In this document: piece by piece, positions 43,679 to 52,581 of the stretch
Position numbering within the stretch: position 1 is the stretch's first letter
Layout of the letters: each line of letters opens with the position of its first letter
NCBI RefSeq assembly: GCF_030403505.1
Contig: NZ_JAUEMJ010000005.1
Span: forward strand, 1-64,000
Length of the DNA: 64,000 nucleotides
From: Glycomyces tritici
Lineage (GTDB): Bacteria > Actinomycetota > Actinomycetes > Mycobacteriales > Micromonosporaceae
Direction of reading: 5' to 3'
Program-made: the position numbers and the translations under genes
The notes under the pieces: generated by a model
Told to the model about the DNA's origin: nothing
Database searches by the model: none
The model's input: the letters and a program-made list of their open reading frames with translations, nothing else

Positions 43679-46600
43679 ATGACTGAACACGTTGCGCTGC
43701 AAGAAGACCAGATCGAACTCCCGGCGGCCTGGGCGGTGAAGCCCCTCCCGCGCCGCTCCGACCCCGGCGAACCGCCCGTCCTCGACCCCGAGGGCGCCAA
43801 GGACATCGAGCGGTTCATCCGCGAGAATGAGGCCGACATCCGCCACGTCCTCTCGCAGTCCGGCATCCCGGCCGCGGAGGCGCTGCGGCATCTCGACGGC
43901 GAGCCCGACCCCGTCGGCGCCGGCGTGGTCACGGCGATCGTGTCCGCGCGCGAAGGCAACGGGCAGCAGTCGATGCTGCGCCCCGAACTCGACGCCTGGG
44001 TGACCGAGCACGGCCTCCCGTTCGCCGTCACCGCGACGATCACGCGGCTCGGGCTGCGCGCCTGGCGGGGCTACAAGGCGACGATGCGCGACGCCACCCT
44101 GCGGCCGCTCGTCCTCCGCGAGCTCGGCTCGATCCGCTGGGAGGTCGATCGCGGCATCCGCGACCTGCGCGGCCTGCTCGCGCACGCGTCCGAAGCGGAC
44201 TACGCGGCCGCCGCGGCCGCCGCCCTCCGCGGCGACCCGGGCGAGCGGTTCCTCACCACCATCCTCTTCCCCGACGAGACCGCCTGGACCGAGGAGGTCT
44301 GCGGCGAGTACAAGGGCCACGGGACCTACAACACCGACGGGCTGCTGTGGCTCACGATCGACCGCGCCGACCTCCTCGCCACCGCGGGACTGTCGCGCCT
44401 CGAGCCCTGGCTCATCAACCGCGAGACGGTGGGCCCGATCCTGCGCAACCTCGGCACCGACGCCCTCCCGTTCCTGACCGCGTCGCTGCACCAGCAGATC
44501 GCGAGCAGCGAGCGGCACCTCCTCATCGACGCGATCGCCCTCCTGCCCGGCGACGAGGCCGTGTCGTACCTCGTGGGACGCCTGGGCGAGGAGCACATGT
44601 ACCAGGCCGCCGCCGAGGCCGCGAAGCGCTTCCCGCGCCGCGTCCTCCAAGCGGTCGCCGCCGCGACCGACCGCACCGCCACCGAACTGCGGCCCCGCCT
44701 CGCCGCCCTCGCCGCCGACATCCCCGCCGAGCACCGCGCGGTCCTCACCGACGCGGGCCGAGCCGCAGTCGAGGAGCTCCTCGCGCCCTCGCCGACCCCG
44801 GTCGCCGACCCTGCGCAGCTGCCGCAGATCCTCACCGCCCCGCCCTGGGCCGTCAAGGGCCCCAAGCGGAAAGCGAAGGCCATCGAGCTGAGCGCCGCCG
44901 CGGTCCCGACCATGGCCTGGGCCGAAGGCGAACTCGACCAGTGGATCAAGCCGGAATACAACTACTTCCGGAACTACACCGACGCCGACTGGGAGCAGAT
45001 GCTCGACCGGGGAGGGGTGGGCCGCGGCGCCGTGCGCCACAACTACTCCCTCATGGTCACCTACGCGCCCACCTCGTTCGCCTTGCGCGCCCTGGAGCGG
45101 TGGGACGGCAGGTTCAACCCCTACTCGCACGGGGACCTCAAGGTCATCGCCGCCCGCTTCGGGCCCGTGGCCGCCGCCAAGATCGTGACCGCCCTGCGCG
45201 CCAACCCGAACTACCACGAGGCCCTCGTCCCGATCCGCAGCGTCGAGGCCGCCCGCCTCGCCGCCGACTGGTACGCCCGCCTCAAGGGCGCCCGCGCCGG
45301 CGCCAGCGCCTGGTTCGAGCGCCACGGCGGCGAAGGGGCGGCCCTGCTCGTCCCCGACGCTCTCGGCGCCGACAAGAAGCTCCGCAGCAACGCCGAAGGC
45401 GCCCTGTGGAACATCGCGCTCCGCCACGGCACCGACGCCGTCGCCCGCGCCGCCGAACCCTACGGTCCCGAAGCGGCCGAGGCGATCGCCGAACTCCTCG
45501 CGGGCGATCCGCTCGAACCGCGCGGCGTCAAGGTTCCCAAGCCCGACGCGTGGGCCTCGCCGGCGATGCTCCCCGAGGTCCTCACCGCCGCGAAGACCCA
45601 CGCGATCCCCGCCGACTCGGTGCGCCACCTCATCACCGTCCTGGCACTGTCCTCACCGGAGTACCCGTACGCCGGTCTCGACGTGGTTGCCGAGGCGCTC
45701 GACCGGGACTCGCTCACCCGGTTCAGCCGGGGCCTGTTCCAGCTGTGGCTCTCGATGGGCTCGCCCTCGAAGGACGGCTGGGCGCTCACCCAGCTCTCGC
45801 ATTTCGCCGACGACGACACGGTCCGCCTCCTGGCCCCGCTGATCCGCGAATGGCCCGGCCAGTCCCAGCACAAGCGGGCCGTCAACGGCCTGGGCGTGCT
45901 CGGCGCGATCGGCTCCGAGGCGGCGCTGCGCGCCATCCAGGGCATCGCCGAGAAGGTGAAGTTCAAGGCGCTCAAGGAAGAAGCGCGCGTCCAGATCGCG
46001 GCGATCGCCGAAGGCCTCGGGCTCACCCGCGACCAGCTCGCCGACCGGCTCCTGCCGGACTTCGGCCTCGGCGAGGAGGGCGCCCTCGTCCTCGACTACG
46101 GGCCGCGGCGGTTCACCGTGGTCTTCGACGAGCAGCTCAAACCGTTCGTCAAGGACGAGACGGGGAAGCCCCGCAAGAGCCTCCCCAAGCCCGGGGCGAA
46201 GGACGACGCCGAGATCGCCGACGCCGCCTACAAGCGGTTCGCCGCGCTCAAGAAGGAGCTGCGCACCGTGGCCGCCGACCAGGTCCAGCGCCTGGAGGCG
46301 GCGATGGTCAACGGCCGCACCTGGACCAAGGACGAGTTCGAGCGGTACTACGTGCGCCATCCGCTCACCTGGCACCTCGCGCGGCGACTCGTGTGGTCCG
46401 CCGAGGCCGGGGGAGCGGTGACGGGCTTCCGCGTCGCCGAGGACCGCACCTACACCGACGCGGACGACGACGCGTTCGACCTCCCCGACGACGCCGTGAT
46501 CCGCCTCGACCACCCGGTCCGCCTGGGGGACAAGGCCGCCGACTGGGCCGAGCTGTTCGCCGACTACGAGATCCTCCAGCCGTTCGACCAGCTCTCGCGC

Positions 46601-46987
46601 CCCGTGCTCGCCTTCACCCCCGAAGAGTTGGAGACCGGCCTGCTCGAACGCTTCCAGGGCGCGAAGGTCGAGGTCGGCAAGCTCCTCGGGCTCACCGCGC
46701 GCGGCTGGCACCGCTCCGCTCCGGAGGACGGCGGCGTCGAGCCCGGGATCTACTTCCCGCTGCCCGGCGGCGGGTACGTCACCGTGTCCCTCGATCCGGG
46801 CATCTGGGTCGGCATGATCGCCGAGAACCCGATCCAGACCCTCGACGGCGTCCGCATCTCGGCCACCGAGGACTACTGGTGGAGTCGCTTCGGCCGCGCC
46901 GCGGACGGGAACCACCCGCGGGACATCGACCCGGTCACCGCCTCCGAGGTCCTGGCCGCCCTCACCCGAATCACCGCGAAGGACTGA
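43679..46987 (+). CDS. DUF4132 family protein with HEAT-like repeats
   Basis: A 1102-residue cytoplasmic protein. ATG 43679 is chosen over the in-frame ATG at 43595 because the latter precedes a short low-complexity stretch; a weak GGAAGA is present. Much of the first 750 residues is helical repeats (DALPFLTASLHQQI, AVSYLVGRLGEEHMYQAAAEAAKRFP, SEAALRAIQGIAEKVK). The C-terminal third has the DUF4132 hallmark (FERYYVRHPLTWHLARRLVW, about residues 885-905, and IQTLDGVRISATEDYWW). Function is not established; E. coli MolR proteins are relatives. It is 4 bp from an alpha/beta-hydrolase gene and probably co-transcribed. 43417..43678 contains nothing recognisable. Confidence 0.85.
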   Translation: MTEHVALQEDQIELPAAWAVKPLPRRSDPGEPPVLDPEGAKDIERFIRENEADIRHVLSQSGIPAAEALRHLDGEPDPVGAGVVTAIVSAREGNGQQSMLRPELDAWVTEHGLPFAVTATITRLGLRAWRGYKATMRDATLRPLVLRELGSIRWEVDRGIRDLRGLLAHASEADYAAAAAAALRGDPGERFLTTILFPDETAWTEEVCGEYKGHGTYNTDGLLWLTIDRADLLATAGLSRLEPWLINRETVGPILRNLGTDALPFLTASLHQQIASSERHLLIDAIALLPGDEAVSYLVGRLGEEHMYQAAAEAAKRFPRRVLQAVAAATDRTATELRPRLAALAADIPAEHRAVLTDAGRAAVEELLAPSPTPVADPAQLPQILTAPPWAVKGPKRKAKAIELSAAAVPTMAWAEGELDQWIKPEYNYFRNYTDADWEQMLDRGGVGRGAVRHNYSLMVTYAPTSFALRALERWDGRFNPYSHGDLKVIAARFGPVAAAKIVTALRANPNYHEALVPIRSVEAARLAADWYARLKGARAGASAWFERHGGEGAALLVPDALGADKKLRSNAEGALWNIALRHGTDAVARAAEPYGPEAAEAIAELLAGDPLEPRGVKVPKPDAWASPAMLPEVLTAAKTHAIPADSVRHLITVLALSSPEYPYAGLDVVAEALDRDSLTRFSRGLFQLWLSMGSPSKDGWALTQLSHFADDDTVRLLAPLIREWPGQSQHKRAVNGLGVLGAIGSEAALRAIQGIAEKVKFKALKEEARVQIAAIAEGLGLTRDQLADRLLPDFGLGEEGALVLDYGPRRFTVVFDEQLKPFVKDETGKPRKSLPKPGAKDDAEIADAAYKRFAALKKELRTVAADQVQRLEAAMVNGRTWTKDEFERYYVRHPLTWHLARRLVWSAEAGGAVTGFRVAEDRTYTDADDDAFDLPDDAVIRLDHPVRLGDKAADWAELFADYEILQPFDQLSRPVLAFTPEELETGLLERFQGAKVEVGKLLGLTARGWHRSAPEDGGVEPGIYFPLPGGGYVTVSLDPGIWVGMIAENPIQTLDGVRISATEDYWWSRFGRAADGNHPRDIDPVTASEVLAALTRITAKD

Positions 46988-46991
46988 GACC

Positions 46992-47816
46992 ATGCCGATG
47001 CACTTCGTCGAGCGCGGAAACGGCATCCCCGTCCTCGCCCTCCACGGCTGGACCCCCGACCACCGCCTCATGACCGGTTTCCTGGAGCCGTTCTTCGCCC
47101 GCCGCGCCGCCGCACGCCCCGGCGGGCGCTCCTACCGGCGCTTGTACCCCGACCTTCCCGGCATGGGGCAGACCGAGATCACCGAGAAGTACCAGGGCTC
47201 GGACGACATGCTCGATGCCGTCCAGGGCTTCGTGGACCACATGATCGGCGGCGCGCCCTTCATCGTCGTCGGCGAATCCTACGGCGGCTACCTCGCCCGG
47301 GCCCTCGCCAACTCCCGCCCGGAGCAGGCGATCGGCCTCGCCCTGGTGTGCCCCATCGGGAAGGAGGCCCGCCATTCCAGACGGACCCTCCCACCTCACA
47401 CCGTGATCGCCGCCGACCCCGCGTTCATGGCGGGGCTCCCTCCGGCGGACGCGGCCTCCTACGGCGAGCTCGCGGTCGTGCAGTCCCCGGAGACGTTCCG
47501 CCGCTTCCGTGAAGAGATCGCACCAGGGCTGGCGCTGGCCGACGACGAAGGACTGGTGCGAGTGGCGCGGCGGTACGAACTGAGCACCGCCCCCGAGTCC
47601 GGCGCGCCGTTCGAGCGGCCCGCGCTGATCGTCACCGGTCGGCAGGATGACAACACCGGTTACGCCGATGTCTATGCGCTGCTCGAGCACTACCCCCGCG
47701 CGACCTTCGCCGTCCTCGACCGGGCCGGGCACAACCTCCAACTCGAGCAGCCCGCGCTGCTCGACGCCTTCCTGGACGAATGGCTCGACCGCGTCGAGGA
47801 GGCCGCGGGCAGCTGA
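46992..47816 (+). CDS. Alpha/beta-fold hydrolase
   Basis: A 274-residue cytoplasmic hydrolase directly behind the DUF4132 gene. It has the oxyanion HGW motif (VLALHGWTPD), nucleophile elbow VVGESYGGYLA (Ser near residue 99), an Asp-containing strand (ALIVTGRQDDNTGY) and the catalytic His in RAGHNLQLEQP. The overall layout fits proline iminopeptidase or epoxide/haloalkane-hydrolase relatives; the substrate cannot be told. No signal peptide. It converges with the ABC transporter ATPase gene at 47923. Confidence 0.88.
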   Translation: MPMHFVERGNGIPVLALHGWTPDHRLMTGFLEPFFARRAAARPGGRSYRRLYPDLPGMGQTEITEKYQGSDDMLDAVQGFVDHMIGGAPFIVVGESYGGYLARALANSRPEQAIGLALVCPIGKEARHSRRTLPPHTVIAADPAFMAGLPPADAASYGELAVVQSPETFRRFREEIAPGLALADDEGLVRVARRYELSTAPESGAPFERPALIVTGRQDDNTGYADVYALLEHYPRATFAVLDRAGHNLQLEQPALLDAFLDEWLDRVEEAAGS

Positions 47817-47922
47817 CCCGGCGAACGGCGGACAGTGGACACTGAGCTCCCTCGCCAGGCCGATTCGCCGCCGTCAGAGCACGACGGAACAGAGCCCAAA
47901 AGGCGAGCATGATTGCCGGACC

Positions 47923-49260
47923 TCAGCGCAGCGTTCCCAGGTCGACGACGCGGTTGGCGGATTGGGCGACCAGGGCCAGGTCGTGGCTGATCAGGAGGAT
48001 GGAGAGGCCGCGGTTCGCGGCGAGGGCGGTGAGGGTGTCGAGGACCCGGTCGGCGCTGGCGTGGTCGAGGGCGGAGGTGATCTCGTCGGCGACGAGGACG
48101 TCCGGTTCGGCGGCGAGGGCGCGGGCGATGGCGACCCGTTGGCGTTGACCCCCTGAGAGGGTGGCGGGCCGGGCGGTGAGGACTGTTGCGGGGAGGTCGA
48201 CGTCGGCCAGGAGCGCGACGGCGAGTTCTCGGGCCCCGGCGCGGTCGGTGCCTCGGTGGAGGCGGACGGCGCGGGTGAGGGTCTGCTCGACGGTGCGGGC
48301 GGGGTTGAGCGCCGAGCGCGGGTCCTGGGCGACGTACTGGATCTGCGTGCAGTGTTCGCGGCGGCGCTTGCCGGTCAGGGGGACCGGTGCGCCGTCGAGA
48401 TGCAGGCGGCCGGTGGCGTGGGGGTGGACGCCTGCGAGGGTGCGGGCGATGGTGGTCTTGCCGCTGCCGGATTCGCCGATGAGGGCGGTGATCTCGCCGC
48501 GGTAGAGGTCGAGGTCGAATCCGGTGACGACCGGTGTCGCACTTCGGGTTCGGTGGGCGGCGCTCAGGTTCCGCAGGGCCAGGACCGGTCTGCCGGTGTG
48601 CTCGCCGGCGGTGCGCTGCGGGCGGGTCCTCGGCGGGGTGCCGAGTCGGACGGTCTGGTCGGCGGTCTCGGCGGTGGCGGGGTCGTGGGTGGCGACCAGG
48701 AGGGTGCGTCCGGCGTCGCGCAGTTCGGCGAGCAGGTCGGTGACGCGGGCGCGGGCGTCGGCATCGAGGCCGGCGGTCGGTTCGTCCAGGAGGAGCACTG
48801 GTGTCGCTCTGGCTGCGGCGCAGGCGAGTGCGACGCGGCGGGCTTGCCCGCCGGAGAGTTCGCCGATGCGCCGGTTCAGGAGACGCGCGTCGAGGCCGAG
48901 CCGGTCGAGGAGCGCGGCCGCGTCGGCGGCGGGGTCGGCCTCGCCGATCAGGCGGCGCACGCTCATGATCGGCGACAAGGAGGCCCCGGGGTCCTGGCTG
49001 GCGTAGGCGATGGACTCGCGCCGCCATGCGCGCAGCCCTCCGCCCAGGTGCAGCGGGTCGGCTCCGGCGACGTTGATCTTGCCGGAGACGTTGGCGCCCT
49101 GGGGAACTGCGCCCAAGAGCGCGCGGAGGAGCGTGGTCTTGCCGCCGCCCGAGGCCGCGGCGACGACGGTGAGCCGCCCGGCCTCCGCGGTGAAGTCGAC
49201 GGCGGGGAGCAGCGTGCGGGTGCCGAGTCGGACGCTGAACGCTTCGGCGGTGACGGTCAC
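47923..49260 (-). CDS. ABC transporter ATPase, fused DppD-DppF type (peptide/nickel/metallophore importer)
   Basis: A 445-residue protein with two ABC domains in one chain, taking the place of separate DppD and DppF. Domain 1: Walker A AAASGGGKTT (first Gly replaced by Ala), signature LSGGQARRVALA, Walker B VLLLDEPTAGLD. Domain 2: Walker A GESGSGKTT, signature LSGGQRQRVAIARAL, Walker B DVLVADEITSALD, with AL-for-typical spacing of the Opp/Dpp class. GTG 49260 overlaps the stop of the preceding permease (GTGA). Last gene of a four-gene operon whose promoter contains an iron box at 52481, pointing to iron or metallophore import. Confidence 0.92.
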   Translation of the reverse strand: MTVTAEAFSVRLGTRTLLPAVDFTAEAGRLTVVAAASGGGKTTLLRALLGAVPQGANVSGKINVAGADPLHLGGGLRAWRRESIAYASQDPGASLSPIMSVRRLIGEADPAADAAALLDRLGLDARLLNRRIGELSGGQARRVALACAAARATPVLLLDEPTAGLDADARARVTDLLAELRDAGRTLLVATHDPATAETADQTVRLGTPPRTRPQRTAGEHTGRPVLALRNLSAAHRTRSATPVVTGFDLDLYRGEITALIGESGSGKTTIARTLAGVHPHATGRLHLDGAPVPLTGKRRREHCTQIQYVAQDPRSALNPARTVEQTLTRAVRLHRGTDRAGARELAVALLADVDLPATVLTARPATLSGGQRQRVAIARALAAEPDVLVADEITSALDHASADRVLDTLTALAANRGLSILLISHDLALVAQSANRVVDLGTLR

Positions 49261-50021
49261 GGCGCTTCCCTCCGGGCGCCGAGGCTGGTGTGGACCAGGA
49301 CCACGGTGATCAGCAGGCAGGCGGCGGGGGCGGCGACGGCCCAGGGGTTGAGGAGCATGCCGGGGGCGTTGTCGCGGACCATGACCGCCCAGTTGCCCTC
49401 GTCGAGGACGCCCGGGAGCCTCAGGAACGCGACGGCGCTGACGACGTACAGCCCTTCGGTGAACCGCAGGCCGAGCTGGGTGACGAGGGTGGGGGCGAGG
49501 TTCGGGAGCATCTCGACGGCGATGACGCGGGCAGTGGTTTCGCCGGAGGCGCGCGCGGCCTCGACATAGCCGGTCGCGGCGACCGCGGAGGCCGCCGAGC
49601 GCATCACCTTGGCGCAGTAAGGGACGCCGAAGAGCACGGTCGCGGCTAGGAGCGCGGGCAGGCCGCCGCCGGGCCAGGCGAGGACGACCAGGAGCACGCC
49701 GATCACCGGCGGCACGAGGATGAAGGCGTCGGCGGCGGCGTCGATGGCGCGTCCGGCCCGCCGGTGCAGCGCCGCGAGTGCGCCGGCCAGCGCGGAGAGG
49801 GTCGTGACGATGAGGGCGATCGCGGCGGCCACGGCCAGCAGGAGGAGTCCGCCTTCGAGCGCGCCGGCGAGCACGTCGCGCCCGAGGGCGTCGGTGCCGA
49901 GCAGGTGCCCGGCACCGGGGTCGGTGAACGGTACGGCGCCTTCCCCGGCGGTGACGGGGAGCAGCGGTGCGACGGCGACCAGCGCGACCCAGGCGGCGAG
50001 GGGGATGAGGCGGCGGGTCAT
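49257..50021 (-). CDS. ABC transporter permease, DppC/OppC type
   Basis: A 254-residue permease, about 30 residues shorter than typical DppC because the N-terminal cytoplasmic tail is reduced. The start region holds the family motif HLLGTDALGRDVLAGAL (about 40-56), and the EAA loop GYVEAARASGETTARVIAVEMLPNL is near 150-174. The ATG at 50021 overlaps the DppB stop by 4 bp, and its stop overlaps the ATPase start. It forms the membrane channel together with the DppB-type permease. Confidence 0.92.
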   Translation of the reverse strand: MTRRLIPLAAWVALVAVAPLLPVTAGEGAVPFTDPGAGHLLGTDALGRDVLAGALEGGLLLLAVAAAIALIVTTLSALAGALAALHRRAGRAIDAAADAFILVPPVIGVLLVVLAWPGGGLPALLAATVLFGVPYCAKVMRSAASAVAATGYVEAARASGETTARVIAVEMLPNLAPTLVTQLGLRFTEGLYVVSAVAFLRLPGVLDEGNWAVMVRDNAPGMLLNPWAVAAPAACLLITVVLVHTSLGARREAP

Positions 50022-50947
50022 CGGCGGCCTCGCAGGGCCCACAGGCGGATCGCGTCGGCGGTGATCAGTGCGGCCACGACGACGACGCCGCAGAGCGCGG
50101 TGAGCGAGACCAGGAGCGTCGTGTCGCGGGACTCGAGCGATCCGGCGACGAGCTGGCCCGCGCCGGGGTAGTTGAAGAGGGTCTCGACCACGACCGCGCC
50201 GGCCAGGAGGGTGCCGACCATGGTCGCCAGCGAGGCGGCGATCGTCGGTGCGGCCAAAGGCAGGATGTGGCGGGTGACGACGTGGCGTTCGGGCAGGCCG
50301 TCGAGGCGGGCCTGCTCGACATGGGGCATGGCCGCGGCCTCTGCGATGGCCGCCCGGTTGACGCGGGTCTGCCAGGCGGCGTGCGGGAGGCCGAGGGCCA
50401 GGACCGGGAGCACCAGCATCGCCGGGTTGTCGAGGCGCCCGTCCGCGCCGACCACGGTCGTCGCCGGGAGCAGATTGAGGACCAGGGCGAACACGAGGAC
50501 CAGGAGTGTGCCGAGCACGAATTCGGGCGTGGCGACCAGGATCGAGGTGCCCACGGCCGAGCCGCGGGCGAAGCGGCTCTTGGGGCGCGCCGACCACAGT
50601 GCGGCCCATGCCAGGGCGATGGCGAGCACGAACGCGAACGTCAGGCCGGTCAGCAGGGCGGTCGAGGCCAGGCGGTCGCCGAGGAGGTCGTTGATCGGCT
50701 GGCCGCGCACGGTGGTCCCCAGGTCGCCTTGGACGAGCCCTGAGAGCCAGTCGGCGAAGCGGGCCGGCAGCGGCCGGTCCAGGCCGAGGCTCTCCCGCCG
50801 TGCGTCGACGTCGGCGGGAGCGGCGGTGGGGCCCATGGCGAGTCGCACCGGGTCGCCGGGGAGCGCGTCGGCCGCGGCGTACACCGCGGCCAGCACGGCG
50901 AGGAGGAGTCCGGCCCTGACCGCCAGGGCCGCCAGGAACCGGGTCAA
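50018..50947 (-). CDS. ABC transporter permease, DppB/OppB type
   Basis: A 309-residue permease with six hydrophobic segments. Family signs are DALPGDPVRLAMGPTA, SLGLDRPLPARFADWLSGLVQGDLGTTV and the EAA-like loop AAMPHVEQARLDGLPERHVVTRHILPLA. The start is taken as TTG 50947, because it overlaps the binding-protein stop as TTGA and is the first start codon that includes the whole first membrane segment. A later GTG is possible. Confidence 0.9.
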   Translation of the reverse strand: MTRFLAALAVRAGLLLAVLAAVYAAADALPGDPVRLAMGPTAAPADVDARRESLGLDRPLPARFADWLSGLVQGDLGTTVRGQPINDLLGDRLASTALLTGLTFAFVLAIALAWAALWSARPKSRFARGSAVGTSILVATPEFVLGTLLVLVFALVLNLLPATTVVGADGRLDNPAMLVLPVLALGLPHAAWQTRVNRAAIAEAAAMPHVEQARLDGLPERHVVTRHILPLAAPTIAASLATMVGTLLAGAVVVETLFNYPGAGQLVAGSLESRDTTLLVSLTALCGVVVVAALITADAIRLWALRGRR

Positions 50948-52470
50948 GAGGCCAGCCAGGCGCCTTCGAGGAGGACCCACCCGAACCCGGGCGCGGTGGA
51001 GAGCCCGTTCACGGCGGGGGTGTGGATGTCGATGCCGTCGGCCATGCCCCACAGCAGGTATCCGGATTCGTCGTATTCGAGGCGCTGCATGCGGTGGGAG
51101 GCGTCCTCCTGCGCGGCCGGGTCGGTCGCGGCCAGCAGGTCGCCGTAGGCGCGGTCGAAGTCCTCGCTGGCCCAGCCGGTCTCGTTGGTCTCCGAAGAGG
51201 ACTGGAGGACCTTCTGGGCGTAGAACGCCACGGAGTCGTTGGTGCCCCAGAACATCGTGTACAGGTCGGCCTTGCACCAGGTCTGGTCGTAGAAGGTGCC
51301 CGCGTCCTGCTCGACGACCTCGATCCGGACGCCGGCCTTCGCGGCCTGCTCGGCGAACAGCTTCGCGGCGGCGACCTCGCCGAAGGCCTCGTCGATCGTG
51401 TACAGCGTGTAGGTCGCGTCGAGGTCGAACCCCGCCTCGGCGAGCAGGTCCCGGGCGGTGTCGAGGTCTTGGGCGCGTTGGGGGAGGGACGTGTCGTAGA
51501 GGGCGTCGCCGGTGCCGAGCACGTCGTTCGCGACCTTCCCGTAGCCCGACAGCGCCTGCTGGACGAGGGCGTCGCGGTCGGCGGCGAGCCGCATCGCGGT
51601 GCGCACCCTGACGTCGGCGAAGGGGCCGTCGGCCACGCGCATGACGATCGGCAGGGCCGCGTCGTCGGGGCGGCGGTGGACGGTGAACGCTCCGGACTCC
51701 TCGGCGAGGCGCGCCGAGACCGCGCCGGCGGTCGTGGCGAGGTCGATCTGCCCGCCCTGCAACGCGTTCATCATCGCGTCGGTCGATTCGAAGCGGGTCA
51801 CCTCGATCGCGTCGAGGAGCGGGCGGGGGCCGTGCCAGCCGTCGAACCGGACCAGGCGGGCGTTGCCGTCCGCGTAGGCCTCGAGCTTGAACGGGCCGGT
51901 CCCGTTGAACGCGGTCGCGTCCGCGCCCTCCCGGGTGGTGAAGGTGACCAGCCGCAGCAGCAGCGGCAGCTGGGAGTTGGGGTCCTCGGTGACCATCTGG
52001 ACGGTGCGGTCGTCGAGCGCGGTGATCTGCTCGGGCGGTACGGGGACCTTGAAGGCCGCGTCCATGTCGACGATGATCCGCTTCATCGAGGCGACCACGT
52101 CCGCGGCGATCACCGGGGTGCCGTCGTGGAAGGCCGCGCCTTCGGCGATGGTGAACGTCCAGGTCTTGGCGTCGTCGGCGACGGCCCACGAGGCGGCCAG
52201 GCGCGGGGCCACGCCGGTCCCGCCGCCGGGGACGGTGAGCGCGTCGTAGACCAGGGACATGATGAGGAAGTCCGAGTTGTTCGACAGGAGTCCGTGCGGG
52301 TCCTTGGTCAGTGCTTCGACACTGCCGAGCGCGCCGACGCGGAGCGTTCCGCCCTCGCGCGGGGCGCCGCCCGCGCCGCCCTCGTCGGTGCCGCCGCAAG
52401 CGGCGACCGCCGTGACCGTGGCGGCGGCCAGCGAAGAACCGAGCAACGCGCGTCGCGACGCAGCAACCAT
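50944..52470 (-). CDS. Extracellular solute-binding lipoprotein, family 5 (Dpp/Nik/metallophore type)
   Basis: A 508-residue binding lipoprotein from ATG 52470 (AAGGAG six bases upstream). It begins MVAASRRALLGSSLAAATVTAVAACGG with an arginine pair and lipobox. The family-5 signature appears in LLSNNSDFLIMSLVYDALTVPGGG and APRLAASWAVADDAKTWTFTIAEGAAFHDGTPVIAADVVASMKR. Family members bind peptides, nickel, haem or metallophores. It heads the four-gene operon. Its 5' region carries a 19-bp match to the DtxR/IdeR iron box overlapping the transcription start, so expression should rise under iron starvation and the ligand is inferred to be an iron chelate. Confidence 0.92.
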   Translation of the reverse strand: MVAASRRALLGSSLAAATVTAVAACGGTDEGGAGGAPREGGTLRVGALGSVEALTKDPHGLLSNNSDFLIMSLVYDALTVPGGGTGVAPRLAASWAVADDAKTWTFTIAEGAAFHDGTPVIAADVVASMKRIIVDMDAAFKVPVPPEQITALDDRTVQMVTEDPNSQLPLLLRLVTFTTREGADATAFNGTGPFKLEAYADGNARLVRFDGWHGPRPLLDAIEVTRFESTDAMMNALQGGQIDLATTAGAVSARLAEESGAFTVHRRPDDAALPIVMRVADGPFADVRVRTAMRLAADRDALVQQALSGYGKVANDVLGTGDALYDTSLPQRAQDLDTARDLLAEAGFDLDATYTLYTIDEAFGEVAAAKLFAEQAAKAGVRIEVVEQDAGTFYDQTWCKADLYTMFWGTNDSVAFYAQKVLQSSSETNETGWASEDFDRAYGDLLAATDPAAQEDASHRMQRLEYDESGYLLWGMADGIDIHTPAVNGLSTAPGFGWVLLEGAWLAS

Positions 52471-52480
52471 CCAAGACTCC

Positions 52481-52499
52481 TTAGGTAAGGCTCACCTTC
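52481..52499. promoter_or_regulatory. DtxR/IdeR-type iron box TTAGGTAAGGCTCACCTTC
   Basis: Closely follows the IdeR/DmdR consensus TTAGGTTAGGCTCACCTAA. On the leftward strand a -10-like TATGAC (52501..52506) is immediately upstream, so a bound repressor would cover the transcript start of the importer operon. It is about 70 bp upstream of the -10 of the divergent MATE gene. Confidence 0.8.
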
Positions 52500-52581
52500 G
52501 GTCATATCTTGCGCCACTTGCGTCGCACACCCGCACGGGGGTCGGGAGGTGTGACAGACCTGCGACTCGTAACCTTCGAGC

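Noticed and set aside
52481..52499. Zur or NikR site considered for the family-5 importer promoter
   Set aside because: The sequence follows the DtxR/IdeR consensus far better than the Zur or NikR patterns known to me.
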